Shown here one piece after another: positions 36,623 through 46,761 of a stretch of 64,000 nucleotides of DNA. The position numbers and the translations under genes are program-made. The notes beneath the pieces are model-generated. The model saw only the letters and a list, made by a program, of their open reading frames with translations. It was not told the DNA's origin and did no database searches. The number at the start of each line of letters is the position of its first letter. Position 1 is the stretch's first letter. Source of the stretch: Hibiscus mutabilis (Eukaryota > Streptophyta > Magnoliopsida > Malvales > Malvaceae); NCBI GenBank assembly GCA_019671005.1, contig CM033726.1, positions 25,368,440 to 25,432,439 of the forward strand, written 5' to 3'.

Positions 36623-37552
36623 GAGGATTTCGACAAGAATCTAGGGCAATGAGGATTTCGACAAGCCTCCTTCTTCATCTTTCTCTTTCTTGTTCGATTG
36701 GGTTCATGCTAGGGATTATTTATCTTGTGTTTCTTTGGAACCTAGCCATGAACTAAATCTATTTGGCTATGGTTATTGTGTTTTGTGGTTGTGAGAAACT
36801 ATTGGATTTTGTTTAGGTAATAAGAGTTGCACTTTTCTATTCAAGGTTTATTCATTCTTGGTTCTTATTCTTGTTTGCGAGTGAATTGGGAGAGGATCTC
36901 GTAACTTCATCCATTTATTTGATATCGGGAGAGTTAGATTCAAGAAACGAATGAATATGATCTTTATTCAATCTATTGATGGTGAAGATTAATCCGGCTT
37001 AGGAATAAGTCAAGGATTTCAACGGCTAAGAGGAGCGCAAGATTGGTTGTTGTTCACCCTTGATTCACGCAGGGATATATTATCAAGGCATGCACAAGTA
37101 GCTAGAGTTTCAACTTAGGGATAAGAAGAAACCATTGAAGAACGCTCTGCCGAACCTTGAAGGTTGCTGCCCAGACGCCCAAGTAGTTGCCCAACTAGTT
37201 GCTCAGCAACCATCGATTAGTTGCCAAGCCAACCCCGTTGTGCAAGGTTGCCACGGCAACTGAGTTGCCCATGCACTCTTTTACCAAGACGATCCAATCG
37301 GCTATCACACCTCAACTCACGATAACCTGGCCTATCTCTCTCTCATTTGATCTCATTTATTCTTTTACTTTATTGCCTTCTAGTTTAGTTATTAGTTAAA
37401 CTCCTATAACCCTTTATTTGTGTTTTTACTTTTCACAGTGCAAGAGACTAGATTCTTGAAGTGGCACCAATCCCTGTGGAGACGGTATCTTTTATACTAT
37501 AACTTGCAACGTGTATACTTGCACAATTGCGTAGCACTTATTACGCGCAACA
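36623..37552 (+). mobile_element. Athila-1 5' LTR, first ~625 bp missing
   Basis: It corresponds to 46832-47765 of the 3' LTR and ends ACTTATTACGCGCAACA. A donor-like TTTAG/GTAATAAG (36816/36817) and an acceptor-like TTTTTACTTTTCACAG (ending 37438) would bound a 622-nt leader intron. Both sites recur in the 3' LTR (47028/47029 and 47651). Confidence 0.9.
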
Positions 37553-37558
37553 AGTTTT

Positions 37559-37576
37559 TGGCGCCGTTGCCGGGGA
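37559..37576 (+). other. Primer binding site of Athila-1 (tRNA-Asp)
   Basis: TGGCGCCGTTGCCGGGGA is complementary to the 3' end of plant tRNA-Asp(GUC) plus CCA, the primer known for Athila. It begins six bases after the LTR end. Confidence 0.93.
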
Positions 37577-37674
37577 TTGGCAATAGCGACTTTGTTTTTA
37601 TTTTCTTGCACTTTCTTTTTACTTTTCTTGTTTAAGATTCAAAGGGCTAACAAACTTTGGTTTTACATTGGTAT

Positions 37675-39311
37675 ATGACTAGGGCGAGACCGACTACACC
37701 AGAATATCCCTTTGATCCAGAAATCGAACGAACCTTACAAAGACTTAGACGAAGGATAAGAGTAGCAATGGCTAATCAAGACGGCAATATGAATCAATAT
37801 GTTCCAGCAGGAAGAGGAGTGATTCTTGCACGAAACAGAACTATTCGAGACTATCTTGAAGAAGATCTTGATGGACTTAATCCAGGAGTTGTCGCACCTG
37901 AAATTGAAGCCGACCACTTTGAGTTAAAATCGGTAATGTTTAATATGATCAACACAATAGGTCAATTTGGTGGCTCAGCAACTGAAGATGCACGACAACA
38001 TCTTAAATCTTTCCTCGAGATTTGCAACTCGTTTAAAATACACGAAGTCACCCCCGATGTCTTACGATTAAGATTATTCCCTATTCACTGAGGGATAGGG
38101 CGAAAGCATGGTTGAATAGCATTCCTGCCGGATCAATAGCATCTTGGACCGATCTTTGTCATGATTTCCTTGCTCGGTTTAATCCTACAAATTTGACTGA
38201 TAAGCTTCGTAGCGACATTACTTCTTTTCGGCAGGCAGATGATGAATCCATGTACGAGGCTTGGGAGCGATATAGAGAACTTCTACACAAATGTCCCCTA
38301 CACGGATTCCCGATGTGGACTCAAGTAACAATGTTTTACAACGTCGTGAATACACCAACAAGGATGATGCTAGATGCATCGGCAAACGGCATACTCCTAG
38401 ATAAGTCGCCGGAGGAAGCATTGCAAATTTTAAATAGGCTGCCCAAGAATGATTATCAATTACCATCTACTAGAAGAGGCGGAGTTAGACGCCAAGCCAC
38501 AATACATGAACTAGGATCATCAGATTCAATTTCGGCACAATTGGCCACTTTAACCAAGATGGTCCAGAACATGCAAAAACCAAACAACACACATGAAGTC
38601 AAGGTAATGGATTCTTCTTGTGAGTTATGTGGTGATAACCATGATTCTTGTGAATGTATGCAGAATCCGGAATCCAGCTTCTATGTGGGGAATTACAATC
38701 GGAACAACAATGTGATGTCCAATACATACAATCCAGCTTGGAAGAAGCACCATAATTTTTCATGGAGTAATCCCAACAATGCTCTAAACCAGAACAATGA
38801 GAATGCACAAGCATCGGGATTCCAACAGAATATGCCACAGCAACAGTTGCCGCAGCAACAACCGACAACATCTAGTTCTTTGGAAAATTCTCTAAATGCT
38901 TTTATGATGAAAACTGAATCTTATATGGCTGAGAATAGTAACTTCATAAAAAGAACTGATGCTTTTATTAACAGGACCAAGATGAGATTGCAAAACCAAG
39001 AGGCGGCAATCAAATCATTGGAAAATCAAGTCGGACAGTTTGCTCAAAATCTGAATACTAGACCGCAAGGAGGTTTACCTAGCGATACTGAAGTCGCAAG
39101 AGGAACTGGCCATGAGCAATGTAAGGCAATCACCACTAGAAGTGGCCAACAACTTAGAGAGGTTCAAACCCGCTCGTCAAACAAAACTCCACAAAAAGAT
39201 CAAGACGAACCTAGCGGCAAAGCCTCAGATGCTGAACCAGGAATTGCCTCGGCAACCGGCAATAACTCCAGTTGTCCCGGCAATGCCGTCAATCAGGTTT
39301 CAAACCAATGA
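37675..39311 (+). pseudogene. gag: Athila-1 gag, one frameshift in capsid
   Basis: I place the start at ATG 37675 (MTRARPTTPEYPFDPEIERT), which fits Athila Gag better than an upstream non-homologous start. Capsid motifs: FGGSATEDARQHLKSFLEIC, then a single-base loss near 38085 shifts frame before RDRAKAWLNSIP, SWTDLCHDFLARFNP and ESMYEAWERYRELLHKCPLH. A compact zinc-knuckle-like CELCGDNHDSCEC is at about 38620-38660. A Gln/Asn-rich stretch (38700-38870), a predicted helical region LQNQEAAIKSLENQVGQFAQ and the Athila signature CKAITTRSGQQL follow. The frame ends at 39311; protease continues in another frame. Confidence 0.88.
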
Positions 39312-39330
39312 AAGGATCGAAGATATCTGA

Positions 39331-40119
39331 CTTCCACCACCATTCCCATAAAGGTTGAAGCGACAAAAGCAAGAATACCCATTCAAGAAGTTTCTTGATA
39401 TCCTAAAGCAAGTCCACATCAACTTGCCATTGGTGGAAGCAATTGAACAAATGCCAAACTATTCCAAGTTTCTTAAAGACATTGTGTCCAAGAGAACAAG
39501 GCTAGGAGAGTTTGAAACAGTTACCGCAAGAGAGGGATGCATGGCAATGTTGCACAATCGTATGCCACCCAAGTTGAAGGATCCCAGAAGTTTAACAATA
39601 CCCTGTTCTATTGGAAATCAATATGTCGGGAAAGCATTATGCGACCTTGGGGCTAGCATAAACTTGATGCCTAAATCGGTTTTCCAGAAACTAGGAATCG
39701 GGAAGGCAAGACCTACAACAGTTATGCTACAGCTAGCTGACAGATCCTATATGCATCCAGAGGGAAAAATCGAGGACATACTGGTAAAAGTTGATAAATT
39801 TATTTTTCATGCTGACTTTATTGTTTTGGATTGTGAAGCAGATGAGCATGCACCCATCATTCTCGGGAGACCATTCCTAGCAACAGGGAGAACCTTGATC
39901 GATGTTGAAAAGGGAGAACTCACAATGAGGGTGAATGACCAGCAAGTTAAACTAAATGTGTTCCAAACACTAAGGCATGCCGATGATCCAGAAGAATGCC
40001 AACTTCTTCATGCCACGACAGAGTTTAACTTCGACGAGGAATTTAGTTGCCTCGACAACTACATAACTGATCAAGAGGAACCTGAGGGGTATGAAGAACC
40101 GATCGATGAGGAACAATAA
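39331..40119 (+). pseudogene. pol: Athila-1 protease region
   Basis: The frame reads LPPPFP-stop-RLKRQKQEYPF, KKFLDILKQV, NRMPPKLKDPRSLTIPCSIG, CDLGASINLMP (catalytic Asp at 39643-39645), LQLADRSYMHPEGKIED and PIILGRPFLATGRTLIDVEK. Athila-2 has Gln (PPPPFPQRL) where Athila-1 has TAA at 39349, so that stop is a CAA-to-TAA change. A second stop at 40117 separates this from RT. The protein would mature Gag-Pol; the active-site motif is intact here but cannot be made from the polyprotein. Confidence 0.88.
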
Positions 40120-41770
40120 GAAGAGGCAAATTGGCTAGTCAATCGACCAGGTACATACTTTGAACCACTGGATTACTCAGGTAAGGAAGGTAAACTCGAA
40201 AAACCCTCTATTGAACAACCACCGATTCTTGAGTTGAAACAATTGCCAGAGTAACTAAAATATGCATACTTAGGAACCGATAATACATTGCCTGTAAGTA
40301 TTTCTTCTAAGTTACAGCCTGAGCAGGAAAAGAAGCTGATCAAGATGTTAAAGCTACACAAAAAGGCAATAGGGTGGACAATTGCCGACTTGAAGGGAAT
40401 TAGCCCGTCAGTGTGCATGCACAAGATTTTGTTGGAAGATGATCACAAACCTTCAATTGAGGCCCAGAGGAGACTGAATCATGCCATGAAAGGGGTTGTA
40501 ATGAAAGAAATCATCAAGCGGCTTGACGCCGACATTATATACCCTATCTCTGATAGTACATGGGTAAGTCCGGTACAATGTGTACCGAAAAAGAGAGGTA
40601 TAACAGTGGTAAGTAATGAAAATAATGAACTTATTCCAACCAGGATTGTGACCGGTTGGAGGGTTTGTATGGATTATCGAAAGTTAAACAAAGCTACTAG
40701 GAAAGATCACTTCCCATTACCCTTTATTGATCAAATGCTTGACCGTCTTGCAGGTAAACCCTTTTATTGTTTTCTTGATGGTTATTCAGGTTACAATCAA
40801 ATTGCCATAGCACCAGAAGATCAAGAAAAGACAACCTTCACATGCCCATACGGTACTTATGCCTTCCGAAGGATGACGTTCGGATTATGTAACGCTTCGA
40901 CAACCTTCCAAAGATGCATGATGGCACTCTTTTCAGACATGGTCGAAGACTTCCTTGAGATCTTCATGGATGATTTTTCTATTTTTGGTAATGACTTCGA
41001 CAGCTGTCTCGGCAATTTAGAGAGGGTGTTGGCAAGATGTGAAGAAACTGATTTAGTCCTCAATTGGGCGAAATGCCATTTTATGGTAGATGACGGAATA
41101 GTGCTCGGCCACAAGATTTCATCTAAGGGAATTGAAGTAGACAAAGCCAAGGTGGACGTGATCGAGAGATCACCCCCACCAAGTTCGGTTAAAGGAATTC
41201 GAAGTTTTCTTGGACATGCAGGTTTTTACAGGAAGTTCATTCATAATTTTTCTAAAATCACTAAACCCTTGTGCAACTTTCTTGAACAGGATAAAGTCTT
41301 CGATTTTGATGATTCTTGCACCCAAGCGTTCGAAACCCTAAAGAAAGAGCTTGCCTCGGCACCCATTGTCGTTCCACCAGATTGGACGCTACCTTTTGAG
41401 CTCATGTGTGATGCAAGTGATTTTGCGGTAGGAGCAGTCCTAGGCCAACGCACAGGTAAGACCTTCCATGTGATATACTACGCTAGTAAAACTCTTAATA
41501 GTGCTCAAGTGAATTACACAACAACGGAGAAAGAGTTACTAGCTGTAGTTTTCGCATTTGACAAGTTCTGATCCTATTTGATTGGTACAAAGGTAATTGT
41601 TCATACGGACCATTCGGCAATCAAATATCTATTTGCTAAAAAGGATGCCGAACCTCGTTTGATTCGTTGGATATTACTTTTACAAGAATTTGATATTGAA
41701 ACTAAGGACAGGAAAGGAACAGAAAATCAAGTGGCCGATCACTTATCACGTTTAGAACGCAACAGGGAGG
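40120..41770 (+). pseudogene. pol: Athila-1 reverse transcriptase and RNase H
   Basis: After a stop in ELKQLPE-stop-LKYAYLG (40252) a long frame runs to 41571. RT motifs: TWVSPVQCVPKKRG, WRVCMDYRKLNKAT, FLDGYSGYNQI (first Asp), FGLCNASTTFQRCM and FMDD (40963-40974). Thumb: VLGHKISSKGIEVDKAKVDV, IRSFLGHAGFYRKFI. RNase H: FELMCDASDFAVGAVLGQ, TTTEKELLAVVFAFDKF, then TGA at 41569 where Athila-2 has Arg (RSYLVGSK against stop-SYLIGTK), then HTDHSAIKYLF and NQVADHLSR. The four RNase H acidic residues D-E-D-D are present. Single stops aside, the RT core looks well kept. Confidence 0.92.
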
Positions 41771-41818
41771 AGGACGCAGATCTAGAGATATGCGATGCAT
41801 TCCCGGATGAACAAATTT

Positions 41819-41987
41819 TAGTTGCCTCGGCAACCATGGACGCGCATGCCTCGACAACCCTCGACGCCTCGGCAACCATGGATGCGCACGCCTCGGCAAC
41901 TCTCGACGCCACAACAGCCTTTGACGCGCATGCCTCGGCAATTTTGGGAGCAGTCACCACGGTAGCACATGCCTTGGCAATACCCTG
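41819..41987 (+). repeat. In-frame repeat expansion between RNase H and integrase
   Basis: Repeats of GCCTCGGCAAC-like units encode ASATMDAHAS, TTLDASATMDAHAS and ATLDATTAFDAHAS. Athila-2 and Athila-3 join DEYLLAV or DEQFLAI directly to N.MPWY/NTIIWY, so about 50 residues were added here in Athila-1 without breaking the frame. Confidence 0.85.
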
Positions 41988-43269
41988 GTACGCGGATTTA
42001 GTTAATTTCCTTGTTTATGGTATTTTACCTTATGGCATTACTCACCAAGGGAAGAAGTGGTTCCGCCATGATGCTAAGCATTACTTTTGGGACGAGCCTC
42101 TTTCGCTTAAACAATGTGCAGATCAGGTTATACGCCGATGTGTCCCTGAAGAAGAGCAAAAGAATGTACTCCGACAATGCCATTCTTCACCCTATGGAGG
42201 ACATTTTGGAGGAACTCATACCGCGGCCAAAGTTTTGCAATCCGGTTTGTATTGGCCAACATTGTACAAAGATGCCCAAGAACTTTACAAGCAATGTGAT
42301 CGTTGCTAGAGGATGGACAATATCTCTAGACGACATGAGATGCCGCTCCAAAACATCATCGAGGTAGAATTGTTCGATGTATGGGGGATTGATTTTATGG
42401 GACCTTTCCCATCTTCATTCGGCAACCTCTACATTCTACTTGCCGTTGACTACGTGTCTAAATGGGTGGAGGCAGCTGCAGTTCCCAACAGCGATTCCAA
42501 GACCGTGCAACGATTCTTGCAGAAAAACATATTTACACGGTTTGGGATTCCGAGAGCAATTATCAGTGACGAAGGCAAGCATTTTGACAACAGACTAATT
42601 AACAAGATGTTGCAATGCTTCGGCATATCACACAAGACCACCACGGCATATCACCCACAAACCAACGGGCAAGCAGAAATTTCCAACCGAGAATTGAAGG
42701 GTATACTCGAGAAAGTTGTAAATCCCTCTAGGAAGGATTGGTCAATAAGACTAGATGACGCACTTTGGGCATATCGCACTGCATTCAAAACACCCTTAGG
42801 TATGTCCCCCTTCCGACTTGTCTATGGCAAAACATGCCACCTACCGGTGGAAATCGAACACAAGGCATACTGGGCAATCAAGACCGTGAATATGGATTGG
42901 GAAAGTGCCGGACAAAAGCGTTTGTTGGACCTCAACGAGATAGAAGAATTTCGTGCACTCGCCTATAACAATGCACGAATCTACAAGGAGAAAACAAAGC
43001 AATGGCATGACAAGAAACTATTGCCACGACAATTCATGCCAGGGCAACTAGTTATCCTGTTCAATTCTCGGCTAAAACTTTTCTCGGGAAAGCTGAAATC
43101 AAGATGGTCGGGACCATTCGAAGTCATCAAACCATTCTCCCATGGTGTCGTGATACTCAAGTCAATCACTGACAAACATGAATTCAAAGTTAATGGACAA
43201 AGATTGAAGCACTACAACGGTGCCTATGTGGAACGTAACAAAGAAGTGGTCAACTTAGGAGATGCATGA
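41988..43269 (+). pseudogene. pol: Athila-1 integrase
   Basis: IPWYADLVNFLVYGILPYG leads into the HHCC finger (CHSSPYGGHFGGTHT ... YKQCDRC), then TAG at 42307 replaces the Gln of the usual DRCQR. The core has WGIDFMGPFPSSFGN (Asp), IISDEGKHFDN (Asp) and HPQTNGQAEISNRELKGILE (Glu), a full D,D(35)E set. The C terminus (LLPRQFMPGQLVILFNSRLK, SRWSGPFEVIKPFSHGVV, FKVNGQRLKHY) ends at 43269 with no chromodomain, as in Athila. From 42313 on the frame is open. It would insert the cDNA into the genome. Confidence 0.92.
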
Positions 43270-43827
43270 GCATGCTCTCCCTTTGATATTTTATTTTTAT
43301 TTTTATTTTTATTTTATTATTTTTTGTTTTCGATTAATTTTTATTTTTATTTTATTTTTCGAACTAATTTTTTTTATTTCCGATTATTATTATTCTTTAG
43401 GATAGATTTTATTTATTTATTTATCTTTTTAAGTTTAAGAATCCCATTACACATCTTTATTTATTTTCTTTTATTAGTTTATCTTTAATTTTAATCCTTA
43501 TTTGATTTGTCTTTGAATTGTAGGAAAAGAGTTCAAGATAAAGAGGAATTTTAATCCAAGAAGGAAAACATCTTCAACAAGGAAACTAATGGGCTGAATC
43601 TAAGGCTTATATAAAGCCTCCAATTTACCCTAATCAAACACCCTTGCCGTCACCCTCTCCCTAAACCGAAACCCTTTTTCGTTTTCCCCTAATCCCACCC
43701 ACCATATTCACCACCTATCTTTTCTATAAAAACCCATCACCCTTAACCTATTCCTACTTTTTATCTTGCAACTCTTTAGTTTCTTTTATTTTCTTTGCTT
43801 TTACAAAACTCACAACCAAGATCATCA
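43270..43827 (+). other. Athila-1 pol-ORF2 spacer with (ATTTT)n
   Basis: A run of ATTTT/ATTT units fills 43285-43420. The remainder (43500-43827) includes TTTCTATAAAAACCCATC (43713-43730), a TATA-like box about 100 bp before the ORF2 ATG, which might drive a separate ORF2 transcript. That is inference only. Confidence 0.55.
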
Positions 43828-45341
43828 ATGGCATCCAAAATTAAATTTTTAGTTCATCCAAGTTCCTCCAAAGAACCAAGATACAAGAAGTTTGCTACAT
43901 CGGTGGTTCAAGAAAGATTTCACTCAAAGTTTGAAAGCCGGAAGATTCATGACGAACAAGGCTTTGAATACTCCAACTCTCATCAAGATTTCGGCCTTGA
44001 ACATTCATCTTCGAGAGGATTGCACATCAAAAGTGGCAAATCTTTTTCCATCAACCGGAGCCGGGTAACATCTCATGGGTAAGAGAATTCTATGCTCACT
44101 CACCTAACCCGGATAATCCTTATGTTTTTGTTCGTGACAAGGCCATACTCATAAGTCCCGAAAATGTCAACACCTTTTACGGGCTTTACATTGAGAAGGA
44201 CGAGCATCAAGCCTTCGTTGATCAAATCACTCCCAAGCAACTCGACAAGGTGCTTCAAGAACTCACTCAACCGGGAACTCATTTGAACGACGATAAATAC
44301 AAGTGCACGGTAAATCACCTTCAGCTTAAACCCGAGGCAAAACTATGGAATAAGTTTGTCAAAACTTCTTTAATGCCCACCACACACAATACTATCGTTG
44401 ATATACCACGTCTTTTGCTCATACATTCTATTTTGCATAATCGCATCATTAACATTGGAAAAATTATTTGTGATGAGATTTTTGTATGTAGCTCAAAAGA
44501 CAAGGGTTTTATTTTCTTCCCTTGCTTAATTTCTAATCTTTGCAAGGAGAAGCATGTCCCAAGTGAGTCCACTGACGAAAAGGCCCTACCAAAGTCCGGT
44601 TGGAATCAAGCACTAATCCGAAAGCTAATGGGAGAGGCACCGGGAAATTCTTCAAGGCCTCCAATTGCCACGGCAACTCCTGCCGCCCCAGCAATCCCTA
44701 ATGCCCAAGCACCTAACGCCCGGGCAACACGGCCATCAACCCCGGGACACTTTGAAGCACTTTTGCAACCATTGGCAAGCCACCTAAGGCAAATTGAAGA
44801 CCGGCAACTAATGTTCATGCGGTACATGAAGGAGCACAACAATGCCATCACCCAAGTCATCCTAGAAAAGTACCCAGACAGTCACGTGCCGTTCCTAATC
44901 TTTCCTGCCGAAATCTTTGCCCCGGTAATCAATGAAGAAGTCACCATGGCAACCGCAACAGATGATGCCGCGGCAACCTACATCGTACCTGCACAAGATG
45001 ATGCCACGGCAACCAACCCTGAAAAAGCCAAAGCTAAAGACATCCCGGCAACCACTGCAAAAGCCAAAGGTAAAGCACTTATGCCCGAATCAACTACTAC
45101 GGAATCATTTTCTGATTTTTCAGATTCAGACGAGTCCTCCATTGCACCAACAAAGACCGCACCAATTGAATCCTCCAAACGAAAAGCCAATGACACTGAT
45201 GAAGAGAACAATGAGGACAACCCCGTACGAGGATCGATTCCACCACCGGCAACAAGGAAACAACCATCGCGTTCAAACAAGAGAATCAAGACACCGACCA
45301 AAAGGAAACTAATCATCTATGATGATGAACTCTCGGAGTAA
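43828..45341 (+). pseudogene. Athila-1 ORF2 (post-pol ORF), one frameshift
   Basis: ATG 43828 gives MASKIKFLVHPSSSKEPRYK and runs to 44082; a one-base slip near 44043 moves the frame to FFHQPEPGNISWVREFYAHS, which is then open to 45341. The region NISWVREFYAH ... MPTTHNTIVDIPRLLLIHSI ... IINIGKIICDEIF is the putative plant transposon protein domain seen in Athila-2 and -3. The C-terminal third is low complexity (Ala/Thr/Pro), then acidic Ser-rich (SFSDFSDSDESS) and ends with KRIKTPTKRKL, a basic nuclear-signal-like tail. No signal peptide or transmembrane helix is visible, so an envelope role is not supported. Function unknown. Confidence 0.8.
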
Positions 45342-45391
45342 GTCCTCGTATGCATTTTATTTTTCGTTATCTTTATTCTTCTTTAATGCAT

Positions 45392-45430
45392 GCATTGAGG
45401 ACAATGCCTCACTCGAGTTTGGGGGGGGAT
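45392..45430 (+). other. Stem-loop plus polypurine module 1, after ORF2
   Basis: GCATTG-AGGA-CAATGC (45392-45407) is a perfect 6-bp stem with loop AGGA, followed by GAGTTTGGGGGGGGAT (45415-45430). It lies 50 bases after the ORF2 stop and mirrors the module at the true PPT. Confidence 0.85.
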
Positions 45431-45737
45431 TGTTATTAGTAGTTACCATGTTTAGTTACATTCATCTTAAGTATTACATTTAGGATACATAAATTGCTTG
45501 CCATGCCTTTAATTGGAACAAGAATTGCTTAGATTTGATGAATATCTGATGATGACTTTGCCAATGCACTTAATTGATAGAATTTTTATTCTAGGATAAC
45601 CATGGAAAAACTTAGAATTTTACTATGATTCTAAATTTGATGAAACACTGTTGTGGTTTGATTGATTTAAGGAATTCTAGTGAACTTAGGTTGATAATTA
45701 ACAAATTGGGGGATTAGAATAAAAATTGGATGAATGC

Positions 45738-45919
45738 TAGAGGTGCCCGAAATTGGCTCTAGCATGTGCTAAAAAATTGATCACTAGAGGTGCCCGAAAC
45801 TGGCTCTAGTATGTGTTAAAAAAATTATAACTAGAGGTGCCCGAAACCGGCTCTAGTCGAATAAATTAACTTAAGAAAACTAAAAACAAAGCACTAGAGG
45901 CGCCCAAAACTGGCTCTAG
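45738..45919 (+). repeat. Four CTAGAG...CTCTAG hairpin units
   Basis: Each 26-base unit is CTAGAG-GTGCCCGAAACTGG-CTCTAG or a close variant: 45738-45763, 45784-45809, 45831-45856, 45894-45919. Arms are identical in all four; the 14-base loop varies at a few bases. Spacing is 46, 47 and 63 bases. It lies between ORF2 and the PPT. Confidence 0.9.
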
Positions 45920-46166
45920 TTAAAACATGTTAAAAAGAACCCAATAAAGTAATTTGAAAACCTATTGTTTGCATAGAATCCAAAAAATCAACTTGCACAC
46001 AACTCCGCACACACTCACAAGCATTATAGTTAGATTCCGAGTAATTCCTAAGTTTTCCGAGAAATAAAAATCCAATCATACTTTGTGCCCCGGTTCAGAG
46101 AATTGAAATCAAGTTCAAAGCTAAGTTTGTGAAAATTGAAGTCTTGGCAGGTAATTATGAGTTTGC

Positions 46167-46204
46167 ATTGCTTGAGGACAAGCAATAGTTCGAGTTTGGG
46201 GGTG
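46167..46204 (+). other. Stem-loop plus polypurine tract (module 2), PPT of Athila-1
   Basis: ATTGCTTG-AGGA-CAAGCAAT (46167-46186) is a perfect 8-bp stem with loop AGGA, then GAGTTTGGGGGTG (46192-46204) directly before the 3' LTR. This is the functional PPT by position. Confidence 0.88.
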
Positions 46205-46421
46205 TGATAAGTGTTCAAAAGTACTATTTTTCTTACCCTTGTTACTCATATTATTGTTAGACTTAGGCTCATATTAGTTGCATAATTAGCCATTCATGCA
46301 TTAATCCATGTTTCCTTCCATCGTTGAGCTTGATTACATAACTTGGTAGTTTTTGTGGGAAAAAATGCTGCTTTGGTGTGTTTTGTGTGTATGTGCAGGA
46401 TCACTTGCCAAAGCAAGGCTA

Positions 46422-46520
46422 GAGCTAGTTGCCAGGTCAATGCATGAAGGAGATGCCGAGCTAGTTGCCAGGGCAATGCATGAAGGAGACGCCGAGCCAG
46501 TTGCCAGGGCAATTGTCGAC
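46422..46520 (+). repeat. 36-bp tandem repeat in Athila LTR
   Basis: GAGCTAGTTGCCAGG-type units start at 46422, 46458 and 46494; the second Athila LTR has them at 63191, 63227 and 63263. The period of 36 keeps a reading frame. Confidence 0.92.
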
Positions 46521-46753
46521 AAAGAGCAAAGGTGATATGGTAGTCGAAATTGATGACTAGACAAGCCCAAGAAGACGTGGAGCAAAGCCCAATCCCAAAG
46601 GAATTTGATTTCCATGAAGAGATTAAAGAAGAATTAAATTCCAAGAAGATATGAGAAGTCCTAGTAGGAATATAATTATAATAAAGAATTATATTCTTTA
46701 AAGATAATTTAATTCCAACTTAACTTCCTCCTCAAAGGACTTTGACCTAACCC

Positions 46754-46761
46754 TATAAATA
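46754..46761 (+). promoter_or_regulatory. TATA box of Athila LTR
   Basis: CCCTATAAATAAAAGG is a textbook plant TATA context and is conserved in the second copy (GCCCTATAAATAGATC at 63521). The 5' LTR of Athila-1 starts beyond this point and so lacks it. Confidence 0.75.

Noticed and set aside
37199..37635. Frames upstream of gag as a leader protein
   Set aside because: They span the LTR end and PBS with no homology; the LTR/PBS explanation is sufficient.
41702..41960. Two Arg/Ala-rich minus-strand frames opposite pol
   Set aside because: They are shadows of the DAHAS repeat expansion in Athila-1 pol.
43713..43730. TATA-like box as a real internal ORF2 promoter
   Set aside because: Suggestive only; AT-rich DNA gives such boxes often and the same spot is not clearly kept in Athila-2 or -3, so it is noted in the spacer and not called.
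46294..46644. Minus-strand frame with LPWQLARRLLHA repeats
   Set aside because: Antisense shadow of the 36-bp LTR repeat, also at 63063-63383.
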